The notes below the pieces were generated by a model. The model was not told where the DNA came from and did not search any database. It saw only the letters and a program-made list of their open reading frames with translations. This document shows, in pieces, positions 44,251-54,322 of a stretch of DNA of 64,000 nucleotides; within the stretch, counting starts at the first letter, position 1; every line of letters begins with the position of its first letter. This stretch comes from Clostridiales bacterium (GTDB lineage: Bacteria > Bacillota > Clostridia > Christensenellales > CAG-138). The translations under genes were made by a program, and so were the position numbers. The DNA is taken from contig SFIR01000007.1 in assembly GCA_004556165.1 (NCBI GenBank), positions 14,765 through 78,764 on the forward strand, read 5' to 3'.

Positions 44251-45429
44251 ATGAAGATGAAATATGAACTCAAATACGGCTGCAATCCCAATCAGAAGCC
44301 TGCTTCCGTGTCGATTGACGGCGAGCTTCCCATCACGGTGCTGAACGGACGCGCCGGCTACATCAACCTTCTTGATGCGCTGAACGGCTACCAGCTTGCA
44401 AGGGAGCTGCGCGAGGCGACGGGTTATCCCGGAGCTGCAAGCTTCAAGCATGTCAGCCCGGCAGGCGCCGCCATCGGGCTTCCGCTCGATGATACCCTCA
44501 GAAGGATGTACTTTGTTGATGAGAATATCGACCTTTCGCCGCTTGCCTGCGCGTATGTCCGCGCAAGGGGCGCCGACCGCATGTCATCCTTCGGCGATTT
44601 CGCGGCGGTGAGCGATAAGGTGGATATGAGCCTTGCAAAAATCATGCAGCATGAGGTTTCCGACGGCATAATCGCGCCGGATTACGATGAGGATGCGTTG
44701 GAGCTTCTCAAAACAAAGAAAAAGGGCAATTATACCATCATTAAGATGGATGAAAGCTATGTTCCCGACCCTATCGAAAGGCGTACCGTTTACGGCATCA
44801 CCTTCGAGCAGGGCAGGAATAACTGCAAAATAGATAAGAGTCTCCTTGATAATATCGTGACGGAGAATAGGGAACTTCCCGAAAGCGCGAAGCGCGACCT
44901 CGTCATTGCGCTCATCGCGCTCAAGTATACCCAGTCCAATTCCGTCTGCTATGCCGAGAACGGACAGACCATCGGCGTCGGCGCAGGGCAGCAGTCAAGG
45001 ATACACTGCACCCGTCTTGCAGGCGGAAAAGCGGATTTCTGGCATCTGCGCAGCTGCCCCAAGGTGCTCTCCCTCCCGTTCAGGGCGGATATACCGAGAG
45101 CAAACCGTGATAACGCTATCGATCTGTACCTAAGCGATGAGGAGTGCGGAGATGTTCTCGATGAGGGCAAGTGGCAGCAGTTCTTCACCGTCCGCCCCGA
45201 GGAGCTTACGAAGGAAGAAAAACGCGCATGGCTCGCCCGTTTCACCGAGACTGCGCTCGCAAGTGACGCTTTCTTCCCATTCGGCGACAACATCGAGCGT
45301 GCGCACAGGAGCGGCGTTCGCTATATCGCGGAGCCGGGCGGTTCGGTCAGGGATGAGGATGTCATAGCCTGCTGCAATAAGCACGGCATCGTTATGGCGT
45401 TCACGGGATTAAGGCTTTTCCACCATTGA
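44251..45429 (+). CDS. AICAR transformylase (stand-alone, lacking the cyclohydrolase domain)
   Basis: A 392-residue protein that formylates AICAR using 10-formyl-tetrahydrofolate. It corresponds to the C-terminal part of bifunctional PurH: KYGCNPNQKPA, FKHVSPAGAAIG, NSVCYAENGQTIGVGAGQQSR and RSGVRYIAEPGGSVRD are transformylase motifs. The N-terminal IMP cyclohydrolase domain is absent; the preceding gene supplies that step. GGGGAG precedes the ATG. The stop at 45427-45429 is 15 bases before purD. Confidence 0.92.
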   Translation: MKMKYELKYGCNPNQKPASVSIDGELPITVLNGRAGYINLLDALNGYQLARELREATGYPGAASFKHVSPAGAAIGLPLDDTLRRMYFVDENIDLSPLACAYVRARGADRMSSFGDFAAVSDKVDMSLAKIMQHEVSDGIIAPDYDEDALELLKTKKKGNYTIIKMDESYVPDPIERRTVYGITFEQGRNNCKIDKSLLDNIVTENRELPESAKRDLVIALIALKYTQSNSVCYAENGQTIGVGAGQQSRIHCTRLAGGKADFWHLRSCPKVLSLPFRADIPRANRDNAIDLYLSDEECGDVLDEGKWQQFFTVRPEELTKEEKRAWLARFTETALASDAFFPFGDNIERAHRSGVRYIAEPGGSVRDEDVIACCNKHGIVMAFTGLRLFHH

Positions 45430-45443
45430 TGAACGGAGCAGAT

Positions 45444-46712
45444 ATGGATATTCTCGTCATCGGCGGCGGCGGCCGCGAACATGCGATAATCAAAAAACTG
45501 AAGCAAAGCCCCCTTTGCGGCAAGATTTACGCGCTGCCCGGCAACGGCGGCATCGCGGAGGATGCCGTATGCGTACCGATCGCCGCAACGGATATAGCCG
45601 GAATAAAGGCCTTTGCTTCCGAAAACCATGTGGATTTTGCCGCGGTCATTCCCGATGACCCTCTGGCAATGGGGCTTACGGACGAGCTGCGAGCAATGGG
45701 GATTCCATGCTTCGGCCCGAGCAAGGCGGCTGCCATCATCGAGAGCAGCAAGGCTTTTTCAAAGGAGCTTATGAAGCGGTACGGCATACCGACTGCGCCT
45801 TTCGAGACCTTTTCAGACTATGATGAGGCGGTAAAGCATCTTGAAAATCACAGCCTTCCCGTAGTCATCAAGGCGGACGGGCTGGCTCTCGGCAAGGGCG
45901 TTATCATTGCAAATACGCTCGATGAAGCAAAAGCGGCAGTGAAAAATATGATGCTGGACGGCGCATTCGGGCATAGCGGTGACAGGGTGGTTATCGAGGA
46001 TTTCCTTGTGGGGCCCGAAATATCGCTTCTCGTCTTTACGGACGGCAAATCCGCAGCGCTGATGCCTGCAAGCATGGATCATAAACGCATCGGCGACGGA
46101 GATACCGGCAAGAATACCGGCGGAATGGGGGCAGTAGCTCCGAATCCGTATTTTACCGATGAGGTCAGAGCGGAAACGACCGAGAATATCATTATTCCGA
46201 CGCTCGAAGCCATGAAAAAAGAGGGCAGAACCTTCAAAGGCTGCCTGTATTTCGGCCTGATGCTCACAAAAAACGGAGTAAAGGTCATCGAATACAACTG
46301 CCGTTTCGGAGATCCCGAAACCCAGGCGGTTTTGCCGCTCATGGAAAGCGACCTGCTTGAAACCATGCTTGCTGTCGAGGAGGAAAGGCTATGTAAAGCC
46401 GAAGTCCGTTTCTCCGATAAATTCTCCTGCTGCCTGGTGCTCGCTTCCGGAGGCTACCCCGAGAAGTACGAAAAGGGCAAGGAGATAATTTTTGATAATT
46501 TCCCGGGAAATATCGAGGTATTCCATGCCGGGACAAAGCAGGAGAACGGGAAAATGCTGACGAACGGCGGCAGGGTGCTCGGGCTTAACGCAGTGCGCGA
46601 TACGCTGCGCGAGGCGGTCACCGCCTGCTACGAAGCGGCGGAGCATGTTTCATTTGAAAATAAGTACATGCGTAATGATATAGGCAAGCTCGCGCTTGAG
46701 GCTATTGACTGA
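45444..46712 (+). CDS. purD: Phosphoribosylamine--glycine ligase
   Basis: A 422-residue ATP-grasp enzyme for the second step. DILVIGGGGREHAIIKKL is the N-terminal nucleotide-like fold, and KADGLALGKGVIIA is the ATP-grasp loop, with FGDPETQAVLPLM near the metal site. Start ATG 45444 has GGAG five bases upstream and begins at the conserved MDILVIG; in-frame TTG 45426 and ATG 45429, the latter overlapping the preceding stop (ATGA), are alternatives. Confidence 0.95.
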   Translation: MDILVIGGGGREHAIIKKLKQSPLCGKIYALPGNGGIAEDAVCVPIAATDIAGIKAFASENHVDFAAVIPDDPLAMGLTDELRAMGIPCFGPSKAAAIIESSKAFSKELMKRYGIPTAPFETFSDYDEAVKHLENHSLPVVIKADGLALGKGVIIANTLDEAKAAVKNMMLDGAFGHSGDRVVIEDFLVGPEISLLVFTDGKSAALMPASMDHKRIGDGDTGKNTGGMGAVAPNPYFTDEVRAETTENIIIPTLEAMKKEGRTFKGCLYFGLMLTKNGVKVIEYNCRFGDPETQAVLPLMESDLLETMLAVEEERLCKAEVRFSDKFSCCLVLASGGYPEKYEKGKEIIFDNFPGNIEVFHAGTKQENGKMLTNGGRVLGLNAVRDTLREAVTACYEAAEHVSFENKYMRNDIGKLALEAID

Positions 46713-46722
46713 CGGAGGGAAT

Positions 46723-49700
46723 ATGGTAAACAGAGTATACAGCGAAAAAAGGAAGGAATTCAGCAGCGCAGCGGCTTCGCTGAAGGAGGATATCCGCTCG
46801 TTCCTCGGCATTGAGGGGCTGACAAACCTGCGCATAATCAATAGGTACGATGTCGAGCTCATCGACAGGGAGCTGTTCCTTTCCTGTATTCCGAATGTTT
46901 TTTCCGAGCCGCAGGTTGATAATGTTTATTTTGAGCTCCCGAACGACGGCGCGGCGGTATTTGCAAGCGAATACCTGCCCGGTCAGTTCGACCAGCGCGC
47001 GGATTCGGCGGCGCAGTGCATAAGCCTTATCGCGGCATGCTCACGCCCGATAGTGAAAAGCGCCGTTATTTATATGCTCTACGGCGAGCTTACCGAAGAA
47101 AATATCGAAGCAATCAAGCATTACATCATAAACCCCGTGGATTCACGCGAGGCGGAGCTCGGGCTTCCCGAAACGCTCATCCTTCCTTCGGAGGAGGTCA
47201 AGGATGTTGAGACCGTGAATATAAGCGGCCGCAGCAGCGGAGAGCTCATCAAGCAGTACGGCCTTGCGATGGATGAAGCGGATATGGATATGCTGAAGGC
47301 ATATTTTGTCGATGAAAACCGCGAGCCCACGCTGACGGAGATAAGGGTTATAGATACCTATTGGTCGGATCATTGCAGGCATACGACCTTCAATACTGAG
47401 ATAGTAAATGCGGTATTCGAGGATGAAAAGGTTCAAAGGACGTACGAGGAATACCTAAGAACCCGTGAAAGCATCGGCGATAAAAAGCCCATATGCCTTA
47501 TGGACCTTGCATGCATCGCCGCAAAGGCTCTCAAGCGCAGCGGCGATCTTAAAAATCTTGATGAATCGGATGAGATAAACGCCTGTACGGTCAATGTCAA
47601 GGTCGATGTTGACGGCAGGGACGAGGATTGGCTGATGCTGTTCAAGAATGAAACGCATAACCATCCGACCGAGATAGAGCCCTTCGGCGGCGCGGCAACC
47701 TGCGTGGGCGGTGCTATACGCGATCCGCTCTCCGGCAGGAGCTATGTCTATAATGCGATGCGTATATCCGGCTGCGGTAATCCGCTCGCGGATATAGGGA
47801 ATACGATACCGGGCAAGCTCCCCCAGAGAAAGCTCGCTTCCACCGCTGCCGCAGGCTACAGCTCCTACGGCAACCAGATAGGGCTTGCAACGGGCCTTGT
47901 GGACGAGGTTTACCATGAGGGCTATATCGCAAAGCATATGGAGATAGGCGCGGTCGTCGGCGCTGCGCCGAAGAAAAACGTGCGCCGCGAAAAGCCGCAG
48001 GCAGGGGATATAGTAATCCTGCTCGGCGGCAGGACGGGGCGTGACGGCTGCGGCGGCGCAACGGGTTCATCAAAATCCCATAACGTGAATTCGCTTTCAA
48101 GCTGCGGCGCGGAGGTGCAGAAGGGCAATGCGCCAGAGGAGAGAAAGCTCCAAAGGCTGTTCTCGAATTACGAAGCCGCAAAGCTGATAAAGTGCTGCAA
48201 TGATTTCGGTGCCGGCGGAGTTTCGGTCGCGATAGGTGAGCTTGCGGACGCGCTCGAAATCGACCTTGATAAGGTTCCGAAAAAATACGAAGGCCTTGAC
48301 GGTACCGAGCTTGCCATAAGCGAATCGCAGGAGCGCATGGCGGTCGTTGTGGAGAAAAAGGACGCGGAAACCTTCCTTGCGCTTGCGGATAAGGAAAATC
48401 TTGAAGCAACGATTGTTGCCGAAGTAACCGATACGGGCCGCATGGTAATGAGGCATCGGGGCAAAAAGATAGTCGATATTTCGAGGGCTTTTCTGAATAC
48501 CAACGGCGCAAAGAAGCGTGCGGAGGCGAAGGTTGCCGAGGGGAAAACCGTTTCGGAGATTGTAAAAAACGGTACCTTCAAAGAAAAACTGGTTTCGCTC
48601 GTTTCCGATATAAACATCTGCTCCCGTCAGGGACTTTCGGAACGCTTCGATTCGACCATCGGCGCAGGCACGGTGCTTCTGCCCTTCGGCGGAAGGAATT
48701 TCCTGACCCCTCCGCAGGTCATGGCATGCAAATTCCCCGTAAGAAACGGCGAGACCTCTTCCTGCTCCGTCATGAGCTACGGCTTTGACCCGTACCTTTC
48801 GGAGGCTGACCCGTTCACGGGCGCATATGCGGCGGTCATAAGCTCCATCGCAAAGCTCGTTGCGAGCGGCGCAGGCCTTGAAAGCTGTTATCTCACCTTT
48901 CAGGAGTATTTTGAAAAGCTCGGCACGGATAAGGTACGCTGGGGCAAGCCCCTTGCCGCGCTGCTCGGCGCATTTAAAGCGCAGATGGGTCTGAAGCTCG
49001 CCGCGATAGGCGGCAAGGACTCGATGAGCGGCAGCTTTGAGAATATCCATGTTCCGCCCACGCTCGTATCCTTTGCCATTGCCAAGGATTCAGCGGAAAG
49101 CATAATTTCGCCCGAATTCAAGGCGCCCGGGCATGATGTCGTACTCCTTGAAAGCGAAATCGACGAATACGGGCTTCCCAAGGCGGAGTCGCTTCGCAGG
49201 AATTTCGAATATGTGAATAAAATTATCCGCGAGGGCAGAGTGCTCTCCGCATGGACTCCGACCGCAGGCGGCATAGCCGAGGGCATTTTCAAGATGTCGA
49301 TAGGCAACGGCATAGGCTTTACCTTCGATGAAAAGCTCGATAAGGACCTGTTCGCACGCAATTACGGCAGCTTCATACTTGAGCTTAATCAGGGAGAAAG
49401 GCTCGAAAACGCAGTACTGCTCGGGCGAACCGTCCCCGAAAAGGCTATCGGCTTCGGAGGCGAAAGCGTACAGCTCGGCGAACTCATACCCCTGTACGAT
49501 ACGAAGCTTGAAAGCGTTTACAGGCATAAAACGCATGACGAGAGCAGTGTGCCGGCGCTCGAATTCGTCAATAAGAATATCATTATAAAGCCCAATACAA
49601 GGCATGCGGTGCCGCGAGTGCTCATTCCGGTATTCCCCGGAACGAACTGCGAAATGGATTCCGCCCGCGCAATGCGCCTTGCAGGAGCCGAGAGCGAGAT

Positions 49701-50409
49701 ATTCGTTATAAATAACCTTACTGCGAAGGGCATTGACGAATCGGTACGCGCATTCAGCGAAAAACTGAATTCATCGGAGATACTCTTTATTCCCGGAGGC
49801 TTTTCCGGCGGCGACGAACCCGAGGGCTCGGCAAAGCTCATCGCATCGTTCATGCGCAGTCCGAGGGCGGCGGAGGCGATAACGGAGCTTTTGGATACCC
49901 GTAAGGGGCTGATACTCGGCATCTGCAACGGCTTTCAGGCTCTCATCAAGCTCGGGCTTGTGCCGTTCGGCAGGATAGTGACCGCCGATGCGGATTGCCC
50001 GACGCTCACCTATAATACAATCGGCCTGCACCGTTCAAGGCTCGTGCATACCCGTGCGGTATCGAATCTCAGCCCCTGGCTCAGCAGGCGCGAAGTCGGC
50101 TCGGTCGCGGCCGTTCCCGTTTCCCACGGCGAGGGCAGGTTCGTCTGCGAGGAAAAGCTGCTCGGTCAGCTCATCCGAAACGGACAGATTGCCACGCAGT
50201 ACTGCGATGAAAACGGCGTGCCGTCCATGCGTACCGATGTGAATCCGAACGGCTCGGTATTAGCTGTCGAGGGCATAACAAGCCCCGACGGCAGGGTATT
50301 CGGCAAGATGGCTCACAGCGAGCGCTGCGGCAGGAACCTCTATAAAAATGCTTCCGGAACCGATGAATTCGATATATTCACATCGGCAGTGGAGTATTTC
50401 AGGGTATAA
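46723..50409 (+). CDS. purL: Phosphoribosylformylglycinamidine synthase, single-chain form
   Basis: A 1228-residue enzyme for the fourth step, with synthase and glutaminase in one chain, instead of the PurS-PurQ-PurL complex of Bacillus. TYWSDHCRHTTF and KNETHNHPTEIEPFGGAATC are synthase motifs. The glutaminase domain starts near residue 965 (IPVFPGTNCEMDSARAM), and its nucleophile is C1068 in LGICNGFQALIK. Start ATG 46723 has GGAGGG upstream. It ends the pur operon. Confidence 0.96.
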   Translation: MVNRVYSEKRKEFSSAAASLKEDIRSFLGIEGLTNLRIINRYDVELIDRELFLSCIPNVFSEPQVDNVYFELPNDGAAVFASEYLPGQFDQRADSAAQCISLIAACSRPIVKSAVIYMLYGELTEENIEAIKHYIINPVDSREAELGLPETLILPSEEVKDVETVNISGRSSGELIKQYGLAMDEADMDMLKAYFVDENREPTLTEIRVIDTYWSDHCRHTTFNTEIVNAVFEDEKVQRTYEEYLRTRESIGDKKPICLMDLACIAAKALKRSGDLKNLDESDEINACTVNVKVDVDGRDEDWLMLFKNETHNHPTEIEPFGGAATCVGGAIRDPLSGRSYVYNAMRISGCGNPLADIGNTIPGKLPQRKLASTAAAGYSSYGNQIGLATGLVDEVYHEGYIAKHMEIGAVVGAAPKKNVRREKPQAGDIVILLGGRTGRDGCGGATGSSKSHNVNSLSSCGAEVQKGNAPEERKLQRLFSNYEAAKLIKCCNDFGAGGVSVAIGELADALEIDLDKVPKKYEGLDGTELAISESQERMAVVVEKKDAETFLALADKENLEATIVAEVTDTGRMVMRHRGKKIVDISRAFLNTNGAKKRAEAKVAEGKTVSEIVKNGTFKEKLVSLVSDINICSRQGLSERFDSTIGAGTVLLPFGGRNFLTPPQVMACKFPVRNGETSSCSVMSYGFDPYLSEADPFTGAYAAVISSIAKLVASGAGLESCYLTFQEYFEKLGTDKVRWGKPLAALLGAFKAQMGLKLAAIGGKDSMSGSFENIHVPPTLVSFAIAKDSAESIISPEFKAPGHDVVLLESEIDEYGLPKAESLRRNFEYVNKIIREGRVLSAWTPTAGGIAEGIFKMSIGNGIGFTFDEKLDKDLFARNYGSFILELNQGERLENAVLLGRTVPEKAIGFGGESVQLGELIPLYDTKLESVYRHKTHDESSVPALEFVNKNIIIKPNTRHAVPRVLIPVFPGTNCEMDSARAMRLAGAESEIFVINNLTAKGIDESVRAFSEKLNSSEILFIPGGFSGGDEPEGSAKLIASFMRSPRAAEAITELLDTRKGLILGICNGFQALIKLGLVPFGRIVTADADCPTLTYNTIGLHRSRLVHTRAVSNLSPWLSRREVGSVAAVPVSHGEGRFVCEEKLLGQLIRNGQIATQYCDENGVPSMRTDVNPNGSVLAVEGITSPDGRVFGKMAHSERCGRNLYKNASGTDEFDIFTSAVEYFRV

Positions 50410-50455
50410 ATATAAATCAGCCGGTCCGCTTTGATGTAGACAGGCTGTAATAACG

Positions 50456-50480
50456 AAAAGCACCCGCGAGGGGTGCTTTT
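50456..50480 (+). terminator. Bidirectional terminator between purL and nifJ
   Basis: AAAAGCACCC (50456-50465) pairs with GGGTGCTTTT (50471-50480) around GCGAG. T-rich on both strands, so it can end purL on the plus strand and nifJ on the minus strand. Confidence 0.88.
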
Positions 50481-50510
50481 CTTATATGAGAAGTTATCGA
50501 AGATAGGAGA

Positions 50511-53500
50511 TTACTCCATATCGTTGAGCTTCTTGTAATAATCGTACTTATCCTTTGCCTCAGCCTCTGCGCGGTTGAAGAGCTCATCTGCGATGCCGGG
50601 GAACTGCTGCTTCAGGCTTGCATAACGGTTCTCGCCAAGGATGAATTCCTTGTAATCAAGGGTAGCAGGCTTGCTGTCGAGGGTGAAGGGATTCTTGCCC
50701 TCTGCGGCGAGATCGGGATTGTACCTGTAAAGGGGCCAGTAGCCGGCCTCAACTGCCTTCTTGGCCTCAGCCTGTGCCTTGCCCATACCGGCCTTGACGC
50801 CGTGGTTGATGCAGGGTGCGTAAGCGATGATGAGGGAAGGTCCCTTGTATGCTTCCGCTTCGGTGATAGCCTTGATGAGCTGCTCGGGGTTTGCGCCCAT
50901 GCAGACCTTGGCAACATAGACATAGCCGTAGCTCATTGCCATCATGCCGAGATCCTTCTTCTTGGTGCGCTTGCCTGCTGCTGCGAACTTCGCAACGGAG
51001 CCGGTCGGAGTTGCCTTGGAGGACTGTCCGCCGGTGTTGGAGTATACTTCGGTATCCATTACGAGAACATTGACATCCTCATCCATTGCGAGGACATGGT
51101 CAAGTCCGCCGTAGCCGATATCGTATGCCCAGCCGTCGCCGCCGAAGATCCACTGGCTCTTCTTAACGAGGAGATCCGCATTTGCAAGAACCTCACGGCC
51201 GAGGGTGCATGCTTCGCAGGGGCAGCCATCAATAACGCTTGCATGGAGCTCTTCAAGGAGCTTTGCCGCTGCGGCTCTGGAGCCTTCGGCATCATCCATA
51301 TTATCGAGCCAATTCTGACCTGCTGCCTTGAGATCCTCATCACAGTAGCTGACTGCGATGAGAGCCTTGACGAGGTCGGCAACCTTTTCACGGCGCTGTG
51401 AGGTAGCGAGGCTCATACCGAAACCGAATTCTGCGTTATCCTCAAAGAGGGAGTTTGCCCAAGCGGGACCGTGACCCTGCTTATTTACGGTGTAGGGGCA
51501 GGTGGGAGCGGAACCGCCGTAGATGGAGGAACAGCCGGTTGCGTTAGCAACGATCATCCTGTCACCGAAGAGCTGGGTAACGAGCTTTACATAAGGAGTC
51601 TCGCCGCAGCCTGCGCATGCGCCGGAGAACTCGAACAGGGGCTGGAGATACTGGCTGCCCTTAACGCTTGCCTTCTTGACGGGGAGATCAAGGGTGGGGA
51701 GCTCGAGAGCGAAATTCCAGTTATCATTCTCAACCTTCTCGCAGTCTGCAAGGGGAACCATCTTAAGAGCCTTGACCTTGGAGGGGCAGACGTCTACGCA
51801 GTTGCCGCAGCCGGTGCAGTCATAGGGGCTGACCTGAACGCGGAATGCCTTGCCGTCGCCGACGCCGATTGCCTTGATGGTCTTGAATTCTTCGGGAGCC
51901 TCGGTGCCGTTTTCCATAACGAAGGGACGGATGCAGGCATGGGGGCAGACGAGGGAGCAGCGGTTGCACTGGATACAATTCTCGGGAATCCAGGAGGGAA
52001 CTTCAACTGCGATGCCGCGCTTCTCGTACTTGGTGGTGCCGGTGGGGACGAAGCCGTCGGGAGCGAGCTTGCTGACGGGGAGCTTATCGCCCTCCTGAGC
52101 AAGGATGGGCTTGATGAAATCTACGAAGTAAGGATCATCGCTGACATCCATTGCGACTGCGCCTTCGGTTGCATTTGCCCATGCTTCGGGGTACTTGACT
52201 TCCTCAAGACCGGTGACGCCGATATCTATAGCGGCATAGTTCTTATTGACGACATCCTCGCCCTTCTTCATATAGCTCTTCTTTGCGGCTGCCTTCATGT
52301 AGCCGATAGCTTCCTCGGCGGGGATGATCTCGGCGAGCTTGAAGAATGCGCTCTGCATGACGGTATTGATGCGGTTGCCCATACCGACTTCGCGAGCGAG
52401 CTTTACGCCGTCGATGTTGTAGAAACGGATATGCTTCCTCGCAATTGCCTGCTTCATGGAAGCGGGAAGCTCCCTCTCCATATCCTCAACGGTCCACGGA
52501 GAGTTGAGGAGGAAGATGCCGTTGTCCTTAAGACCATCGAGCATGTCATACTTGGTAACATAGCTTGCATTGTGGCATGCTACGAAGTCTGCGCTGTCGA
52601 TGAGATAGGGGCTCTGGATGGGGGTCTTGCCGAAGCGGAGATGGCTGATGGTCAGGCCGCCGGACTTCTTGGAGTCGTATGCGAAATAACCCTGAGCATA
52701 CATGTTGGTGTGGTCGCCGATGATCTTGATGCTGTTCTTGTTGGCGCCGACGGTACCGTCGCTGCCGAGGCCGTAGAACTTGCAGCAGATCGTTCCCTCG
52801 GGAGCGGCGTTGACAAGCTCGCCCATGGGGAGGGAGGTGTTGGTAACATCGTCGATAATGCCGACGGTGAAATGATTCTTGGGCTGTGCAAGGCTGAGAT
52901 TGTCGTAAACTGCCTTGACCATGGTGGGAGTGAACTCCTTGCTGCCGAGGCCGTAACGGCCGCCGAAGCATTCGATATCACGGCCTGCTTCCTTGAGAGC
53001 ATCGACGATATCGAGGTAGAGGGGCTCGCCGAGGGAGCCGGGCTCCTTGGTCCTGTCGAGAACTGCAATCCTCTTGCAGGATGCGGGGATGGCTTCGATG
53101 AACTTATCGGCTGCGAAGGGCCTGTAAAGACGGACCTTGATGAGGCCGAGCTTCTCGCCCTTGGAGTTGAGGTAATTGATGGTTTCTTCAACGACATCGG
53201 CACCGCTGCCCATGATGACGATAACGCGCTCGGCATCGGGAGCACCGACATAATCAAAGAGGTGATACTTGCGCCCGGTCAGCTCGCCGACCTTATCCAT
53301 GTAATCCTGGACGATGCCGGGGATCTCAAGGTAACGCTTGTTTGCAGCTTCACGGCCCTGGAAATAGATATCGGGGTTCTGCGCGGTACCTGCCTGATGG
53401 GGATGCTCGGGATTGAGAGCACGAGCACGGAAGGCATTGACTGCATCGTAATCGAGGAGCTTTGCCATATCCTCATACTCGATCTGCTCGATCTTCTGAA

Positions 53501-54035
53501 CCTCGTGTGAGGTGCGGAAGCCGTCAAAGAAGTGTACGAAGGGAACGCTTGCCTTGATTGCGGAGAGATGGGTTACGAGTGCAAGATCCATGACTTCCTG
53601 TACGGAGGCGGAAGCGAGCATCGCAAAGCCGGTCTGGCGGCAAGCCATAACGTCACTGTGGTCGCCGAAAATGGAGAGGGAGTGAGCTGCGAGTGCACGA
53701 GCGCTGACATGGAAGACGCCGGGAAGAAGCTCGCCGGAGATCTTGTACATGTTGGGGATCATAAGAAGAAGGCCCTGAGAAGCGGTGAAAGTAGTGGTGA
53801 GAGCACCTGCGGAAAGGGAGCCGTGAACTGCGCCTGCTGCGCCGCCCTCGGACTGCATTTCAGCGATGCGAACCTTTTGGCCGAAAAGGTTGGTTCTGCC
53901 CTGTGCGCCCCATTCGTCTGCAACCTCTGCCATGGGAGAGGAGGGAGTGATGGGGTAAATGGCTGCTACATCGGAAAACGCATATGCAACATGCGCTGCA
54001 GCGGTATTGCCATCAATAGTGACGGTCTTTGCCAT
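50511..54035 (-). CDS. nifJ: Pyruvate:ferredoxin (flavodoxin) oxidoreductase
   Basis: A 1174-residue single-chain enzyme that turns pyruvate and CoA into acetyl-CoA, CO2 and reduced ferredoxin; a central anaerobic reaction. The N-terminal domain has YPITPSSPMAEVADEW. Two [4Fe-4S] clusters are bound by CIQCNRCSLVCPHACIRPF and CTGCGNCVDVCPSK near residues 690-760. The C-terminal thiamine-diphosphate domain has SGACAGCGETPYVKLV, the ligands of the third cluster, and GGDGWAYDIGYGGLDHV. AGGAGG precedes the ATG. A long antisense open frame here is a codon-bias artefact. Confidence 0.97.
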   Translation of the reverse strand: MAKTVTIDGNTAAAHVAYAFSDVAAIYPITPSSPMAEVADEWGAQGRTNLFGQKVRIAEMQSEGGAAGAVHGSLSAGALTTTFTASQGLLLMIPNMYKISGELLPGVFHVSARALAAHSLSIFGDHSDVMACRQTGFAMLASASVQEVMDLALVTHLSAIKASVPFVHFFDGFRTSHEVQKIEQIEYEDMAKLLDYDAVNAFRARALNPEHPHQAGTAQNPDIYFQGREAANKRYLEIPGIVQDYMDKVGELTGRKYHLFDYVGAPDAERVIVIMGSGADVVEETINYLNSKGEKLGLIKVRLYRPFAADKFIEAIPASCKRIAVLDRTKEPGSLGEPLYLDIVDALKEAGRDIECFGGRYGLGSKEFTPTMVKAVYDNLSLAQPKNHFTVGIIDDVTNTSLPMGELVNAAPEGTICCKFYGLGSDGTVGANKNSIKIIGDHTNMYAQGYFAYDSKKSGGLTISHLRFGKTPIQSPYLIDSADFVACHNASYVTKYDMLDGLKDNGIFLLNSPWTVEDMERELPASMKQAIARKHIRFYNIDGVKLAREVGMGNRINTVMQSAFFKLAEIIPAEEAIGYMKAAAKKSYMKKGEDVVNKNYAAIDIGVTGLEEVKYPEAWANATEGAVAMDVSDDPYFVDFIKPILAQEGDKLPVSKLAPDGFVPTGTTKYEKRGIAVEVPSWIPENCIQCNRCSLVCPHACIRPFVMENGTEAPEEFKTIKAIGVGDGKAFRVQVSPYDCTGCGNCVDVCPSKVKALKMVPLADCEKVENDNWNFALELPTLDLPVKKASVKGSQYLQPLFEFSGACAGCGETPYVKLVTQLFGDRMIVANATGCSSIYGGSAPTCPYTVNKQGHGPAWANSLFEDNAEFGFGMSLATSQRREKVADLVKALIAVSYCDEDLKAAGQNWLDNMDDAEGSRAAAAKLLEELHASVIDGCPCEACTLGREVLANADLLVKKSQWIFGGDGWAYDIGYGGLDHVLAMDEDVNVLVMDTEVYSNTGGQSSKATPTGSVAKFAAAGKRTKKKDLGMMAMSYGYVYVAKVCMGANPEQLIKAITEAEAYKGPSLIIAYAPCINHGVKAGMGKAQAEAKKAVEAGYWPLYRYNPDLAAEGKNPFTLDSKPATLDYKEFILGENRYASLKQQFPGIADELFNRAEAEAKDKYDYYKKLNDME

Positions 54036-54071
54036 AGAGATTTAATCCTCCTATTGAAATTGTCTGATACA

Positions 54072-54097
54072 TGCCGAATAAGAGCCCTCATTCGGCA
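54072..54097 (-). other. Hairpin in the nifJ 5' untranslated region
   Basis: TGCCGAAT pairs with ATTCGGCA, with further pairing in the loop side (AG/CT). It sits between the nifJ promoter and start codon; no T-run follows. Confidence 0.45.
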
Positions 54098-54115
54098 GGG
54101 TACGGACCAAATCAT

Positions 54116-54144
54116 ATTATAGTCCGCTCTTTTTGAAATTACAA
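54116..54144 (-). promoter_or_regulatory. Promoter of nifJ
   Basis: On the minus strand TTGTAA (54144-54139), 17-base spacer, TATAAT (54121-54116); about 80 bases before the nifJ start. Confidence 0.72.
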
Positions 54145-54250
54145 GCCAAAATAAGCAAAAATCACGGCATTTTTTAAGTATATTTAACTGCACGCCCGTG
54201 AAAAATCCGCATACGGAACGCATAATTAACAAATTATTCACATTTATCCA

Positions 54251-54279
54251 TTGACTTCGAAATCCCGGGAAAATATAAT
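54251..54279 (+). promoter_or_regulatory. Promoter of the lipoprotein gene at 54323
   Basis: TTGACT at 54251-54256, 17-base spacer, TATAAT at 54274-54279. Confidence 0.75.
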
Positions 54280-54322
54280 AAATATTGTAAACGAAAAAGG
54301 ATTGGCAGAAAGGAGGAACGGC

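Noticed and set aside
46990..49050. Antisense frames in purL (for example 47714-48511 and 48097-49050)
   Set aside because: Antisense to an intact purL; arginine- and proline-rich composition typical of a wrong frame.
51471..53510. 679-codon open frame on the plus strand inside nifJ
   Set aside because: It is antisense to an intact, motif-complete nifJ. The peptide is rich in G, A, D and L with no domain, as expected when codon bias removes stops on the opposite strand.
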